Below the pieces are notes generated by a model. It was not told the origin of the DNA. It did no database searches and worked only from the letters and a program-made list of their open reading frames with translations. Below, in pieces: positions 8,180-16,382 of a stretch of 64,000 nt of DNA (within the stretch, counting starts at the first letter, position 1; every line of letters starts with the position of its first letter). A program made the position numbers and the translations under genes. The DNA is from a virus: the IMG/VR virus record IMGVR_UViG_3300009008_000010, positions 1 to 64,000 of that record. The stretch is one strand, 5' to 3'.

Positions 8180-8602
8180 ATGACTCAACCGCAACTTAAC
8201 CCTCCTGATGACGGCCCTACGACTTTCAATAAAGTTGTGGATTCTGGTGAACGACAAGAGTTTGGAACCGGAGCGGTTCGAGATACTCAAGATGGAAAGG
8301 GGAGATTCGATTTGCTTCCTTATTACGCAGTAACAAGACTGGCACAGCACTTTGAGAATGGCGCTCAAAAATATGGTGCTGAGAACTGGCGACAAGGCAT
8401 TCCTCTTAGGCGATATTTGGATTCTATGCTAAGGCACGCATTTAAGTTTTTGGCTGGTTCCGAGGACGAAGACCACCTAGCGGCTGTCATTTGGAATGCG
8501 TGTTGTTTGCTGGAAACTCAGGAATTAGTTAAGCAGGGCTTGCTACCTGAAGAATTAAATGATTTGCCCAAACCTGTAATAGTGGAGAAAACAAATGAGT
8601 GA
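8180..8602 (+). CDS. dATP/dGTP diphosphohydrolase-domain protein (DUF5664-like)
   Basis: A 140-residue protein of a common phage family annotated as dATP/dGTP diphosphohydrolase. Conserved segments are visible: GKGRFDLLP, QKYGAENWRQGIP, RYLDSMLRHAFKFLAG and DEDHLAAVIWNACCLLE. The acidic and His residues in the last two fit a MazG-like all-helical metal site. The likely role is to adjust the deoxynucleotide pool. It is the first gene after a promoter and overlaps the cupin gene by 8 bases. Confidence 0.8.
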   Translation: MTQPQLNPPDDGPTTFNKVVDSGERQEFGTGAVRDTQDGKGRFDLLPYYAVTRLAQHFENGAQKYGAENWRQGIPLRRYLDSMLRHAFKFLAGSEDEDHLAAVIWNACCLLETQELVKQGLLPEELNDLPKPVIVEKTNE

Positions 8603-9071
8603 AGATCCTCTAATGAAGAAAATGTTGGATGTTTCTATGAATCAAAGGATGGAGATGCTAAATAAACAAAAAGCCAAGGTGGAGCGATCCATGAGAGAGA
8701 CGCCGAAGTATTTTGTTCATCCTAATAAAAGAACATTCGTCCCTAAAGGTTGGGGCTATGAAGATTGGATTGCTAATTCTGAATTATATTGTGGCAAAGA
8801 ACTGTTTGTCAAAAAAGGCAAAAAGTGCAGTTGGCACTATCACGAAAAAAAGGATGAAACATTCTATGTGATGACAGGCAAGATGCTTCTATATTTCTCT
8901 GAAGATGACGATTTAGAGAAGTCTTGTGAAGTAGTTCTAACTCCAGGCGATGCTTTCCATGTGCCTGTAGGTTTAAGGCACCAGTTTGTTGGATTGCAAG
9001 ATACACGTTTTTTTGAAATTTCTACACAGCATTTTGATGAAGATTCCATAAGGGTAATCAAAGGCGATTAG
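8595..9071 (+). CDS. Cupin-domain protein
   Basis: A 158-residue protein with a single cupin barrel in its C-terminal two thirds. Cupin motif 1 is CSWHYHEKKDETFYVMTGK (HxH and Glu metal ligands) and motif 2 is PGDAFHVPVGLRHQFVG (His ligand). Such barrels occur in sugar isomerases, epimerases and dioxygenases; the substrate cannot be read here. It overlaps the diphosphohydrolase-like gene by 8 bases. Confidence 0.85.
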   Translation: MSEDPLMKKMLDVSMNQRMEMLNKQKAKVERSMRETPKYFVHPNKRTFVPKGWGYEDWIANSELYCGKELFVKKGKKCSWHYHEKKDETFYVMTGKMLLYFSEDDDLEKSCEVVLTPGDAFHVPVGLRHQFVGLQDTRFFEISTQHFDEDSIRVIKGD

Positions 9072-9085
9072 CAAGGAGAATTGCG

Positions 9086-9415
9086 ATGCCGTATATCACA
9101 CAGGATGATCGTGAGAAACTGAAGCACACCCTAAATTTGCTTGTCTATCAATTAGATTCTTTTGGTGATGAGGATATTGAAGGTGTAATGAACTATTGTA
9201 TTACTTATATTCTCAACAAGAGAATGAGACCTCATTCCGGCTGGCGATATAAATGGGTCAATCGAGCCATAGGTGTCTTAGAAGCTGTTAAAATGGAGTT
9301 TTATGGAAGACTGGCTAGGCCGTATGAAGATAAAGCCATTGCTAAAAATGGCGATATTGACGTATATGGTGAAGATGTTAAATCTGATTTGGGAATTTCT
9401 TCACCTTCAGAATAA
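9086..9415 (+). CDS. Conserved phage protein, DUF6899-like
   Basis: A 109-residue protein that starts MPYITQDDREKL and contains GVMNYCITYIL, NRAIGVLEAVKMEFYGRL and PYEDKAIAKNGDI. This pattern recurs in many phage proteins of unknown function (my recollection of the DUF6899 family). It has an AAGGAG ribosome site 8 bases before the ATG and sits in the operon with the cupin and M14 genes. Confidence 0.75.
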   Translation: MPYITQDDREKLKHTLNLLVYQLDSFGDEDIEGVMNYCITYILNKRMRPHSGWRYKWVNRAIGVLEAVKMEFYGRLARPYEDKAIAKNGDIDVYGEDVKSDLGISSPSE

Positions 9416-9424
9416 ATACCTGAG

Positions 9425-10483
9425 ATGAAGGATCACAAAAAACTAATCATAATAGGCTTGGCCTTTTTACTAGCTTTTATAGTATTTGACAGCAAAAACA
9501 AGAGGCGTCAAAACACGCTACCCGTCCAGCCTCAACAGGTTCTTCCCCCGCAGCAGCCTCAACAGCCGCCGCCTCCTCCACCTGAGCCTGAAATTCCCGA
9601 TATATCCAATCCTGTGCCCAGCTATCAGGATTACTCTGATATTATAACACAAATAAAAGAATGGCAGCAGGAAGCTCCTGATTTGGTGTATGAGGTTGGC
9701 GTATATGGAAAAACTACTAGAGGCAACAGTCTTTGGTTTATGAGGATGGGGAATAAATACAGAGAAAGTAAATTAAAAGTTCTTCTGTTCGCTGCTATTC
9801 ATGGCAATGAATCAATTGGCACAAGCACTATGATGGCTTTCTGTGGCACTTTGCTTTCTAAATATGGCAAAGATAACAAGGTTACAGAATTATTAAATAC
9901 AAGAGAAATAGTGTTAGTTCCTGTAGTTTCTCCTGATACCTACCCACATACTCGTTGGGTAGATGGGGTAGATCCAAATAGGAACTTCCCATCAAAGCGA
10001 AGTCTTCAAGTTAATTCTGTGCCTCCTGTTAGAGCTTTAATGGAGCTTCATAAAAAAGAGAACTTCAAGGCTGTGTTGTGCGGTCATTCGTCAGGCAGGT
10101 GGTGGTTATATCCTTGGTCGGAAATTAAAGAGGAGACCCCAAATCACAATAAATATAACGATTTGTTGGATAGAATGACGGCAAGTGGGGCTAGAGGCTA
10201 TAAGAAAAAGCAATCTGCATATTTTTATCCTGGTCAGACGATAGTTGGCGGTGCGTGTGATTGGTTCTATAGAAATGGCTGTGTTGCTATGACTCCTGAG
10301 TTTGGAACACACCAAAGAAAATCTTCAGACGAAGAAATAAGGACTGAATTGGGATTAGTATATGATGCTTTCGTAATTTATATTACAGAAGCACCTACTT
10401 GGGATGTTCCTCAAATAGATCCAGAATACCACAATGCGGTTCATTTAAAACCATACACTCCTTATGATCCTATTCGAGAATGA
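9425..10483 (+). CDS. Membrane-anchored M14-like carboxypeptidase (copy 1)
   Basis: A 352-residue zinc carboxypeptidase of the M14 type. An N-terminal membrane segment (LIIIGLAFLLAFIVF, residues 7-21) is followed by a Pro/Gln-rich tether (about 32-55). The catalytic domain shows the HxxE zinc pair in AIHGNES, the substrate-binding DPNRNFP, the third zinc His in CGHSSGRW, and the general-base Glu in TPEFGTHQ. The enzyme probably faces the periplasm or cell surface, where M14 relatives trim peptides, including cell-wall peptides. A paralogue with the same architecture is encoded at 20308-21273. It starts 10 bases after the previous gene. Confidence 0.9.
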   Translation: MKDHKKLIIIGLAFLLAFIVFDSKNKRRQNTLPVQPQQVLPPQQPQQPPPPPPEPEIPDISNPVPSYQDYSDIITQIKEWQQEAPDLVYEVGVYGKTTRGNSLWFMRMGNKYRESKLKVLLFAAIHGNESIGTSTMMAFCGTLLSKYGKDNKVTELLNTREIVLVPVVSPDTYPHTRWVDGVDPNRNFPSKRSLQVNSVPPVRALMELHKKENFKAVLCGHSSGRWWLYPWSEIKEETPNHNKYNDLLDRMTASGARGYKKKQSAYFYPGQTIVGGACDWFYRNGCVAMTPEFGTHQRKSSDEEIRTELGLVYDAFVIYITEAPTWDVPQIDPEYHNAVHLKPYTPYDPIRE

Positions 10484-10484
10484 T

Positions 10485-11081
10485 TCATAAGTGCATTTTA
10501 TCAAAGTTTCTGAGAGTGTGGTATCGGCTAAGATTTGCGAACTTCTTGTGTCTTAGTGAAAGTTGTAATCGTCGGTAGTGTTTTGTGTTTCCATTTTTGA
10601 GTTTAAGCGAATTTAAGTTTTCTAGTATAGGCAAATCAAAGTAGTTTAAGATTAGGTTTACATAAATTAAATTATATGTCAAAAGAGATTCATAAGATAC
10701 ATCCATGTAATTTAGATTGAGTTGAGCAATTCCACCATAAATCATCTTGTATGCTCTTTGAATGTTTTTTATTCTAAATATGTTGCCTGCACTATTGCAA
10801 AACCAATCTCTTTTGGTCACGGCCACTCTAATATCATTGAATCCACCCTTTTTTGCTCCATCTACTAGCTTAGGAATGGGTGCCCACCATTTTCCATGAG
10901 GGTAACTTAATCGCAATATAGCTAAATTAATGCCTTTTGTAGCCGTTGGGGAGTTATACATTTTAAGCATTCTTTGGAAATTATCTCCATCTCCAAAGCA
11001 CCCTGCTTGCAGAAACACTCTTGCCCAAAGGCGAGTGCAGCTTGTTTCTGGGCCAAGCACCAAAATTAGCCTTTTAGCCAT
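10485..11081 (-). CDS. Sulfotransferase-like P-loop protein
   Basis: A 198-residue protein beginning MAKRLILVLGPETSCTRLW, a P-loop-like start of the type that binds PAPS in sulfotransferases (usual form G-x-x-x-S-G-T-R). The glycine before Thr is replaced by Cys. The rest matches the family only in general layout. It is convergent with the M14 gene, and its start is 1 base from the stop of the minus-strand gene at 11083, suggesting an operon. A second sulfotransferase-like gene is at 48448. Confidence 0.6.
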   Translation of the reverse strand: MAKRLILVLGPETSCTRLWARVFLQAGCFGDGDNFQRMLKMYNSPTATKGINLAILRLSYPHGKWWAPIPKLVDGAKKGGFNDIRVAVTKRDWFCNSAGNIFRIKNIQRAYKMIYGGIAQLNLNYMDVSYESLLTYNLIYVNLILNYFDLPILENLNSLKLKNGNTKHYRRLQLSLRHKKFANLSRYHTLRNFDKMHL

Positions 11082-11082
11082 G

Positions 11083-11769
11083 CTACCCTCTGATTAATCG
11101 TTTGACCTTTTTTTCTAATTTATTGATGCCGACCTCGGTTATAACTACAAATTTCCAACCTCTGATGTGACAATAATCTTCGGCGGCATGGAATTTAGCC
11201 TCGTTTTTTGGACTGCTAGTTTGGCTGGCTGGCTTCACTTCCCAGACTTCTGTATGGCCATCTGCCATAGCTATTTTTAAATCTGGTAAGTAAATGTGTC
11301 TTTCCCCATCGAGGTAGTATGGGATTTCTTCGGTTTCTGTGTCATAAAGCAATATGTCTGGCAAGACTTCAAGGCACTCGTATACTTTTCTTTCATAGCC
11401 AGATCGGTATCTTACTTCTTTCCCTTTCATCATGGGCTTATTGGATACTAAAATACCCTGCATGAATTTGGGTTTTCTGGTGACAATTTTCTTTTTGCCT
11501 TTAGCTACTTTTTGATCTCGCCACACGGTAGCCTTGAATTGAATCCCTCCAGGTATTTTTTCATTTCTGTGCTTGGTTTTAAAATGTGCTCTCAAATCAC
11601 GCACGGGTGCTCCACATCTTTTTAGTGGGCAAAGCACGTAATCTCTGCTTTCTTCGTGTTTTTCTACTATGTGTTCTTTGTATGCTTTGTAGTCATTGAA
11701 TTCTTGCCCACACACGAAACACTGCCATCTTCTTTTATATTTATCAGGCAGATCGAAGGGTAGTGTCAT
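11083..11769 (-). CDS. Zinc-finger nuclease of the TnsA/restriction-endonuclease-like fold
   Basis: A 228-residue protein. The N-terminus holds a C2H2 finger (CFVCGQEFNDYKAYKEHIVEKH, Cys-x2-Cys...His-x4-His) and a second Cys/His finger at about 45-70. The C-terminal domain carries SGYERKVYECL, YLPDLKI and EVWEVKP, that is the E...D...ExK pattern of TnsA-like and related nucleases, followed by WKFVVITE. It likely cuts DNA; related phage proteins process ends during head completion or degrade DNA, and the exact role is inference. It overlaps the next minus-strand gene by 4 bases. Confidence 0.8.
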   Translation of the reverse strand: MTLPFDLPDKYKRRWQCFVCGQEFNDYKAYKEHIVEKHEESRDYVLCPLKRCGAPVRDLRAHFKTKHRNEKIPGGIQFKATVWRDQKVAKGKKKIVTRKPKFMQGILVSNKPMMKGKEVRYRSGYERKVYECLEVLPDILLYDTETEEIPYYLDGERHIYLPDLKIAMADGHTEVWEVKPASQTSSPKNEAKFHAAEDYCHIRGWKFVVITEVGINKLEKKVKRLIRG

Positions 11770-12203
11770 TCTTTGTCTCCTTGGAGAGTGATTGTTCCAG
11801 GTGGTGTATCGTCTTCTTTTTCTGGTTCTATTGGTTTTGCACTTTTAGTTTTCTTAGCCAGTATATTCTTGACATCTTCTTGATCTAGAATTTTGATTTT
11901 ATCTAAGTCTTTTGTAGAGAACATATTGTGGACTTTTGCTCCTTGGAGAGCCTTGGTTAAGTTAATTCCCATGAAATTAGCTTCTTTTTTCCACTCTTCA
12001 TCTTCATCATCCCCTTTCATTTTGGCAAAAACGAGGCGACCTTCCTCGGTAGCTCCATACACTTCTTTGCCTTTTTTAAAGAACATGACAAATGGCTGAC
12101 CATTCAAAAGCAGGTCAATTTTGTTCTCTTCTTCTTCTTCTACTAAATATTGGTCCCAAGTGTCGATTAGGGATCTGAATTTGGAGAATCCTAGTGATTT
12201 CAT
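11766..12203 (-). CDS. Acidic protein with possible capsid-targeting N-terminus
   Basis: A 145-residue protein of unknown function. It begins with the F-x-K-F-R-S-L-I pattern (GFSKFRSLIDTW), a weak match to the N-terminal motif shared by several proteins here. The middle has an acidic run (VEEEEENK) and the C-terminus is disordered-looking (PIEPEKEDDTPPG). It is transcribed divergently from the gene at 12234 with 30 bases between them. Confidence 0.65.
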   Translation of the reverse strand: MKSLGFSKFRSLIDTWDQYLVEEEEENKIDLLLNGQPFVMFFKKGKEVYGATEEGRLVFAKMKGDDEDEEWKKEANFMGINLTKALQGAKVHNMFSTKDLDKIKILDQEDVKNILAKKTKSAKPIEPEKEDDTPPGTITLQGDKE

Positions 12204-12233
12204 AATTTCTACCTCTTAATAGTATATATCTCT

Positions 12234-12668
12234 ATGATTAAAACATTTCGTCAATGGCTTGAAGGTCAAGCACCACCAAATCCCGATGGTATCACGGGAG
12301 GCACCGAGAGTCAGGTGGGTGCTGGCCCTGCTGCTTGGAAAGGCCAAGCATTTCCTTTTACTGGAGAATTAAAAGGAAAGCAGTATAATCAAGTATGGTT
12401 TACCATAGCTGATATGGATGATGATGAAGATCCACAGACGATTACGCTAGATATATTTAGCGATAGCCCCAGTTTGACTCAACGGGTGTCTTTCGTAAAC
12501 CAAAAACAAGATGGCGATAAATTTGCAGCCGAACCAGACCAGGGACAAATTACAGTCACCAGAGCAGAATTGGATGAAATAATAGGAGGACCGTGGCGAA
12601 CAGCAATGGCCCCTCCAAATCCAATGGGCGGTGGCGGATTACCTGGAGGAGCACCAGGAGGATTATAA
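12234..12668 (+). CDS. Small protein with T4-like capsid-targeting N-terminus
   Basis: A 144-residue protein starting MIKTFRQWLEGQ, one of the best matches in this window to the T4 capsid-targeting sequence (MKTYQEFIAEA). The rest has a central beta-like region and a Gly/Pro-rich tail (GGGGLPGGAPGG). No ribosome site is visible; instead TATATAT (12223-12229) ends 4 bases before the ATG. Head packaging is inferred from the N-terminus. It is followed after 1 base by the gene at 12670. Confidence 0.7.
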   Translation: MIKTFRQWLEGQAPPNPDGITGGTESQVGAGPAAWKGQAFPFTGELKGKQYNQVWFTIADMDDDEDPQTITLDIFSDSPSLTQRVSFVNQKQDGDKFAAEPDQGQITVTRAELDEIIGGPWRTAMAPPNPMGGGGLPGGAPGGL

Positions 12669-12669
12669 A

Positions 12670-13002
12670 ATGAAATTTTGTGACATGAACGATTTAATTA
12701 CTGAATCTAAAAAAACAAAAAAAGAAAAAAAAGAGGCCCCAAAAGAGTTTCCATTTTTTAAAAAAGAGGCTCCAGAAGACAAGTCGCCTGATAAGGACGG
12801 TAAGGAAGAACCTAAAGACGACAAAAAAGAGGCGGTGGCTTATCCCACATTTACTGAGTGGATGAAGTTAAAAGAAACAACGACATCTACTGCTTGTGTT
12901 GCTGGCTTTGCTCGTCCTGTCGGAATTGGCACTCCAGGCCCAGATGATGACAAAAAGAAAAAAAATGAAAAAGGGAGTGTGATAAGAAGGAATTTCCCTT
13001 GA
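12670..13002 (+). CDS. Lys/Glu-rich low-complexity protein
   Basis: A 110-residue, strongly charged, probably disordered protein. It starts MKFCDMNDLITESKK (ITE|S would fit a T4-type prohead protease site) and contains the internal segment PTFTEWMKLKETT, close to the shared N-terminal motif. I chose the ATG at 12670, which follows AGGAGGATTATAAA; a longer frame from 12631 lies inside the previous gene. Function unknown; a packaged internal protein is possible. Confidence 0.6.
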   Translation: MKFCDMNDLITESKKTKKEKKEAPKEFPFFKKEAPEDKSPDKDGKEEPKDDKKEAVAYPTFTEWMKLKETTTSTACVAGFARPVGIGTPGPDDDKKKKNEKGSVIRRNFP

Positions 13003-13027
13003 CAATTTATCCCTAGAAGACTACTAT
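12999..13027 (+). promoter_or_regulatory. Sigma70-like promoter
   Basis: A perfect -35 TTGACA (12999-13004), a 17-base spacer and TACTAT (13022-13027). The -35 overlaps the stop codon of the upstream gene. It points into a 215-base stretch without a gene that ends in a terminator. Confidence 0.65.
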
Positions 13028-13033
13028 ATTTAA

Positions 13034-13209
13034 TAAGGTGCTACAACACCTGTGGCTGCAATTAGCCAAACAAAGTTCGCGTCTAATTTAAATTTGCTAC
13101 GATTTTCATATGACGATGATTTTTGGATAATAATAACGGCTTTTGAGATGGGAAATTGCGAACACTAATAATTGCAGGCCCACCTTCGATAGGAAGGTGG
13201 GCTTTTTTT
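13034..13209 (+). ncRNA. Candidate small RNA between promoter and terminator
   Basis: The 13003-13242 gap holds no usable ORF (the best is 5 codons). It starts with a sigma70-like promoter and ends in a strong terminator, so a transcript of about 175 bases is predicted. The interior contains GTGCTACAACACC and other short self-complementary pieces. I recognise no RNA family. The alternative is that the terminator simply closes the upstream operon. Confidence 0.3.
13178..13209 (+). terminator. Rho-independent terminator
   Basis: GCCCACCTTC and GAAGGTGGGC form a perfect 10-bp stem with a tight loop followed by seven T. Confidence 0.92.
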
Positions 13210-13242
13210 GTGTCTATACTAGATTAGAACAAGGAGATTGAA

Positions 13243-13671
13243 ATGCAAATAGAGCTAAGGACGGAAAAACAAGAGTATATTGATGAGGATTTCAAAGATC
13301 ATTTGAAGGAATGCAAAGATTGTTTCCCTGAGTGTGAGACTAGGTTCGGTCCTGGTAGTTATGGGTTTTTTGAACTTTTAGATCGCTCAATGCAGGCTTA
13401 TGAGTATTTTGAACATTATGTATTAGGAAGCTGCGCTACATCAGTAGATAAAGAGATTTATGAGAAAGCTCATAAAATAGCTCAGGCGTTGTATGACTTT
13501 TATCAATTTGTTGCCTTGAAGGATTTCGATGCAGAAGATAAAGAAAAACACCGTCAAGTAGGCGAGTTTTTCGATTGGGCAACTAAAAAAATCAAAACGG
13601 ATGGCAAACCAGTGGATTTGGAGGCTTTAATGAAAGAATGGGAGAAGGAGCACAACGTAGGACAATTTTAA
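13243..13671 (+). CDS. Hypothetical acidic helical protein
   Basis: A 142-residue protein with Cys near the N-terminus (CKDCFPEC) and a long helical remainder. No family is recognised. It has an AAGGAG ribosome site before the ATG and opens the run of genes leading to thymidylate synthase. Confidence 0.65.
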   Translation: MQIELRTEKQEYIDEDFKDHLKECKDCFPECETRFGPGSYGFFELLDRSMQAYEYFEHYVLGSCATSVDKEIYEKAHKIAQALYDFYQFVALKDFDAEDKEKHRQVGEFFDWATKKIKTDGKPVDLEALMKEWEKEHNVGQF

Positions 13672-13672
13672 T

Positions 13673-14005
13673 ATGATAGAAATTGGTGGATACGGGTATG
13701 AATTTGAAACCGAGCATTATGGTGGCCCGTTTGATGGTTCAAAAGATACAGTGGTATCATTTAATGAACTTCCGCCCCGTTATCAGGTTTTGCCTGTAGG
13801 CGAAACAATAAATGATAATAAGAAGTTGGGGCAGAAATTAATGGAGGCGTGGAGACAAAAACACTTGCCTGATGATACATGGGTAGCCGTTTATAAAATA
13901 GAAGGCAGACCAGAAGAATATGATAATGAACAGGTGGTTCCTTATCACTATGTCAAAACCATGTGTCATAAGGAATATAAGGAAGAATACAGGGAGGAAG
14001 AGTGA
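13673..14005 (+). CDS. Hypothetical protein
   Basis: A 110-residue protein that begins 1 base after the previous stop. It contains GGPFDGS and GRPEEYDN and has an acidic, Tyr-rich C-terminus. Short phage proteins with an HYGGPFDG start are common, but no function is known to me. Its end holds the AGGGAGGAAG ribosome site of the next gene. Confidence 0.65.
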   Translation: MIEIGGYGYEFETEHYGGPFDGSKDTVVSFNELPPRYQVLPVGETINDNKKLGQKLMEAWRQKHLPDDTWVAVYKIEGRPEEYDNEQVVPYHYVKTMCHKEYKEEYREEE

Positions 14006-14172
14006 TCCCACTAGAGAGCGGACAGCCTCCAAACAACATTGCGATTGCAACTGGATGTTGTGATGATGATGATTATATCAAGCAATTAGGCGATGATATA
14101 GCCAAATTAGATACGAACCAATCCAAGGAATTATATGATTACCTCAGATTACATATTGGAACCCTACGATGA
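14002..14172 (+). CDS. Small GTG-start protein before thyA
   Basis: A 56-codon frame (VIPLESGQPPNN... to ...YLRLHIGTLR) starts with GTG overlapping the previous stop as GTGA, 7 bases after GGAGG. It overlaps the start of the thymidylate synthase gene by 38 bases in another frame. The composition (a DDDD run, then an amphipathic helix) is protein-like. Function unknown. Confidence 0.5.
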   Translation: MIPLESGQPPNNIAIATGCCDDDDYIKQLGDDIAKLDTNQSKELYDYLRLHIGTLR

Positions 14173-15043
14173 TGCCCTTACTCAAATATTGAGGAAGGGC
14201 GATCTTAAAAAAAATAGGACGGGAGTGGATACCATTTCTATTTTCTGTATGCAGTCTCGTTATAGAATAGATGAATACTTTCCCTTGCTTACTCGTCGTT
14301 CTATAAGACCTCAATCTCTTTTCGCTGAACTATTGTGGTTTATCAGTGGAAACACCAACAACAATAAACTCAAAGAGCTAGGTTGTAATTTCTGGACTCC
14401 TTGGGTAGATGAAGAGTTTGAGGAAAAACATAAATTTGTTCCTGGGTCATTTGGCCCGCTCTATGGTTTCCAGTTGAGACATTTTAATGGGATTTATCAT
14501 AATGGGGATCAAAATTGTTTTAGGAGAGACCATTATGGGTCTGAGCCAGACAATTACTGTTATGGTGAGGGTGGTTTTGACCAACTGGCTTATGTTTTAG
14601 AACAATTAAAAACCAACCCTGATTCTCGTCGCATATTGTGGAATTTGTGGAATCCTAAACAGTTAGATAAAATGCGGTTGCCTCCCTGTCATTATGGGTT
14701 TCAGTTTTATACTTACGAAAATAAATTAAGCGGCGTCCTAACACAACGCAGTTGTGATTTCCCAGTTGGCGTTCCTTTCAATATCGCTTTTTACAGTGCT
14801 TTAATCTATATGGTGGCTCAACAAACAGGTTTTGAGCCTTATGAGTTTATCCATTGGACAGCCGATAGTCACATCTATGTAGATCAAATTCCGGCAGTGG
14901 AAGATTATCTCGCACGAGATAAACCGGGTTCACCTAAATTAAATCTGAGAAAAGCAGAAGATATTGACTCATACAAAGTTGAAGATTTTCAACTAGAGAT
15001 GTATAATCCCCTTTCGCATATTAAAATTCCGGTAGCTGTATGA
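14135..15043 (+). CDS. thyA: Thymidylate synthase (ThyA type)
   Basis: A 302-residue folate-dependent thymidylate synthase making dTMP from dUMP. The catalytic Cys185 lies in LPPCHYGFQ. The phosphate- and base-binding segments RRILWNLWNP (about 165-174) and QRSCDFPVGVPFNIA (204-218) are present, and Asn216 is the residue that separates dUMP enzymes from dCMP hydroxymethylases, where it is Asp. HIYVDQ follows near 250. There is an extra segment at about 119-146 (NGIYHNGD... to CYGEGG) with several Cys, compared with the usual enzyme of about 264 residues. It works with the dihydrofolate reductase encoded downstream and the dCMP deaminase at 60392. It overlaps the next gene by 4 bases. Confidence 0.95.
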   Translation: MITSDYILEPYDDALTQILRKGDLKKNRTGVDTISIFCMQSRYRIDEYFPLLTRRSIRPQSLFAELLWFISGNTNNNKLKELGCNFWTPWVDEEFEEKHKFVPGSFGPLYGFQLRHFNGIYHNGDQNCFRRDHYGSEPDNYCYGEGGFDQLAYVLEQLKTNPDSRRILWNLWNPKQLDKMRLPPCHYGFQFYTYENKLSGVLTQRSCDFPVGVPFNIAFYSALIYMVAQQTGFEPYEFIHWTADSHIYVDQIPAVEDYLARDKPGSPKLNLRKAEDIDSYKVEDFQLEMYNPLSHIKIPVAV

Positions 15044-15366
15044 GTTTTTATCTTTTTTGGGTTCCTGCTGTATTAATCATGTATGCTGTAACTGCTGTCT
15101 TTTCTAAGTGGGCAAATGACAGCACTGGTTGGACGTGGGTGTTTGGCTTGTATGTTCTTCAGTGTGCAGGTCTTTGGCCATTGGTTTCCAAGTATTCTAA
15201 GAACATTGTTTTTGATGGCCTTTTATATGAAGTGATTATGTTTGTAGGTTTTTATGGTGTTTTGTGTATAATGGGTGCAACAAAGAACTTTACATTTTAT
15301 CAGTATTGTGGTATGATTCTCGTAATTACTGGGATGATTTTAGTTAAAGTCACAGGAACACACTAA
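15040..15366 (+). CDS. Small multi-pass membrane protein
   Basis: A 108-residue protein with about four hydrophobic helices (residues 2-18, 31-47, 61-79 and 84-104), resembling small transporters in overall layout but with no decisive motif. It is inserted between thyA and folA, overlapping both by 1-4 bases, so it is co-translated with them. The role is unknown; transport of a precursor would be a guess. Confidence 0.65.
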   Translation: MSFYLFWVPAVLIMYAVTAVFSKWANDSTGWTWVFGLYVLQCAGLWPLVSKYSKNIVFDGLLYEVIMFVGFYGVLCIMGATKNFTFYQYCGMILVITGMILVKVTGTH

Positions 15367-15863
15367 TGATCACTATAATTGCAGCCGTAGATGATAACGG
15401 AATCATAGGCCAGAATGGGGACATTCCTTGGCGCATTCCAGAAGAACTGGAACATTTCAAAAAGACCACGTTGGGTCACGTAGTAATTATGGGGCGAAAG
15501 ACGTGGGACAGTTTACCAGATGGATTTAAACCTTTACCAGAAAGGTTTAATTTGATAGTATCTGGTAGCGATCATGTTGACACTGGCACTGAGAACACGG
15601 TGTTTTTTGATAGCTTAGAGTCGGCTATTCAATTTGCTGAATCTAATTGTCAGAGTTCTTTTGTGATAGGTGGAGCCAGCATTTATCGTCAAGTGCTAGA
15701 CAAAGGCTTGGCTGATCGCATATTAATGAGTAAGGTAAAAGGGGAACATGAGGGGGATGTGTATTTCCCCTTAATGACCGGCTGTTGGCAAGGAAACTTA
15801 ACAGAAGAGCATGATCAGTTTGATGTCTGGGAATACAATAAAATACACGAAGACGACGATTAA
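15366..15863 (+). CDS. folA: Dihydrofolate reductase
   Basis: A 165-residue DHFR that regenerates tetrahydrofolate consumed by thymidylate synthase. The N-terminal MITIIAAVDDNGIIGQNG, the WRIPEEL helix with its acidic active-site residue, VIMGRKTWDSLP (cofactor binding) and FVIGGASIYRQ are all in the canonical order. Length is normal. Its start overlaps the preceding stop by 1 base (TAATG). Confidence 0.95.
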   Translation: MITIIAAVDDNGIIGQNGDIPWRIPEELEHFKKTTLGHVVIMGRKTWDSLPDGFKPLPERFNLIVSGSDHVDTGTENTVFFDSLESAIQFAESNCQSSFVIGGASIYRQVLDKGLADRILMSKVKGEHEGDVYFPLMTGCWQGNLTEEHDQFDVWEYNKIHEDDD

Positions 15864-15867
15864 TTTA

Positions 15868-16293
15868 ATGATCGCTTCGTTGATTGAGAATATAAAATCA
15901 TCGGGAAAGCAGTATAGCTGTGTAGTAGGCATCAGGGAAGGTGGGATAAACGTGAGTGTTCCGGTCGCGCGTGCGTTATGCCTGCCGCATCATTCGGTCC
16001 ATATTAGTTTTTATGATCGTCAGAATGCGGTAGGAGGGTTGGTGTCTAGCGATGGTTTTATTTGGCAGCAAAACTGTCTTGTTGTGGATGATTTGATTGA
16101 TGGGGGCAAGACGATTGAGTGTTTTAAATCTAATTTTGGTGAAGCAGACGTAGCGGTTTTATTCTGGCATGAGACGTGTCATGTGATTCCAGAATACTAC
16201 GTTCATGTTAAGCCGCCATCCTGGGTGGTTTTCCCTTGGGAGATAGAAGAATGTCCGAATGGCAATTTGAAGGTTTCGAGCGTCCCAAATTAA
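15868..16293 (+). CDS. Type I phosphoribosyltransferase-like protein
   Basis: A 141-residue protein with the PRPP-binding motif CLVVDDLIDGGKTI (hydrophobic residues, two Asp, GGKT) and an upstream GIREGGI loop. Enzymes of this type join a base to PRPP in purine or pyrimidine salvage; the base is not clear. I chose the ATG at 15868, just after the DHFR stop; a longer frame from 15811 lies inside folA and adds an unrelated leader. Its 3' end overlaps the small ORF at 16251. Confidence 0.8.
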   Translation: MIASLIENIKSSGKQYSCVVGIREGGINVSVPVARALCLPHHSVHISFYDRQNAVGGLVSSDGFIWQQNCLVVDDLIDGGKTIECFKSNFGEADVAVLFWHETCHVIPEYYVHVKPPSWVVFPWEIEECPNGNLKVSSVPN

Positions 16294-16382
16294 ATCTTGA
16301 GGACATTGATAAAGTTCTCCACATGATTCGGGCACGCATTAGTCATCATTTTGAAAAGTATGGTGATGGTGTCTTTAGGTAA
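16251..16382 (+). CDS. Small hypothetical protein
   Basis: A 43-residue frame, MSEWQFEGFERPKLNLED... to ...KYGDGVFR, with a helical C-terminus. It overlaps the phosphoribosyltransferase gene by 43 bases and the following gene by 32 bases. AGATAGAAGA before the ATG can serve as a weak ribosome site. Composition and fit into the overlapping gene run support it; no function is known. Confidence 0.45.
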   Translation: MSEWQFEGFERPKLNLEDIDKVLHMIRARISHHFEKYGDGVFR

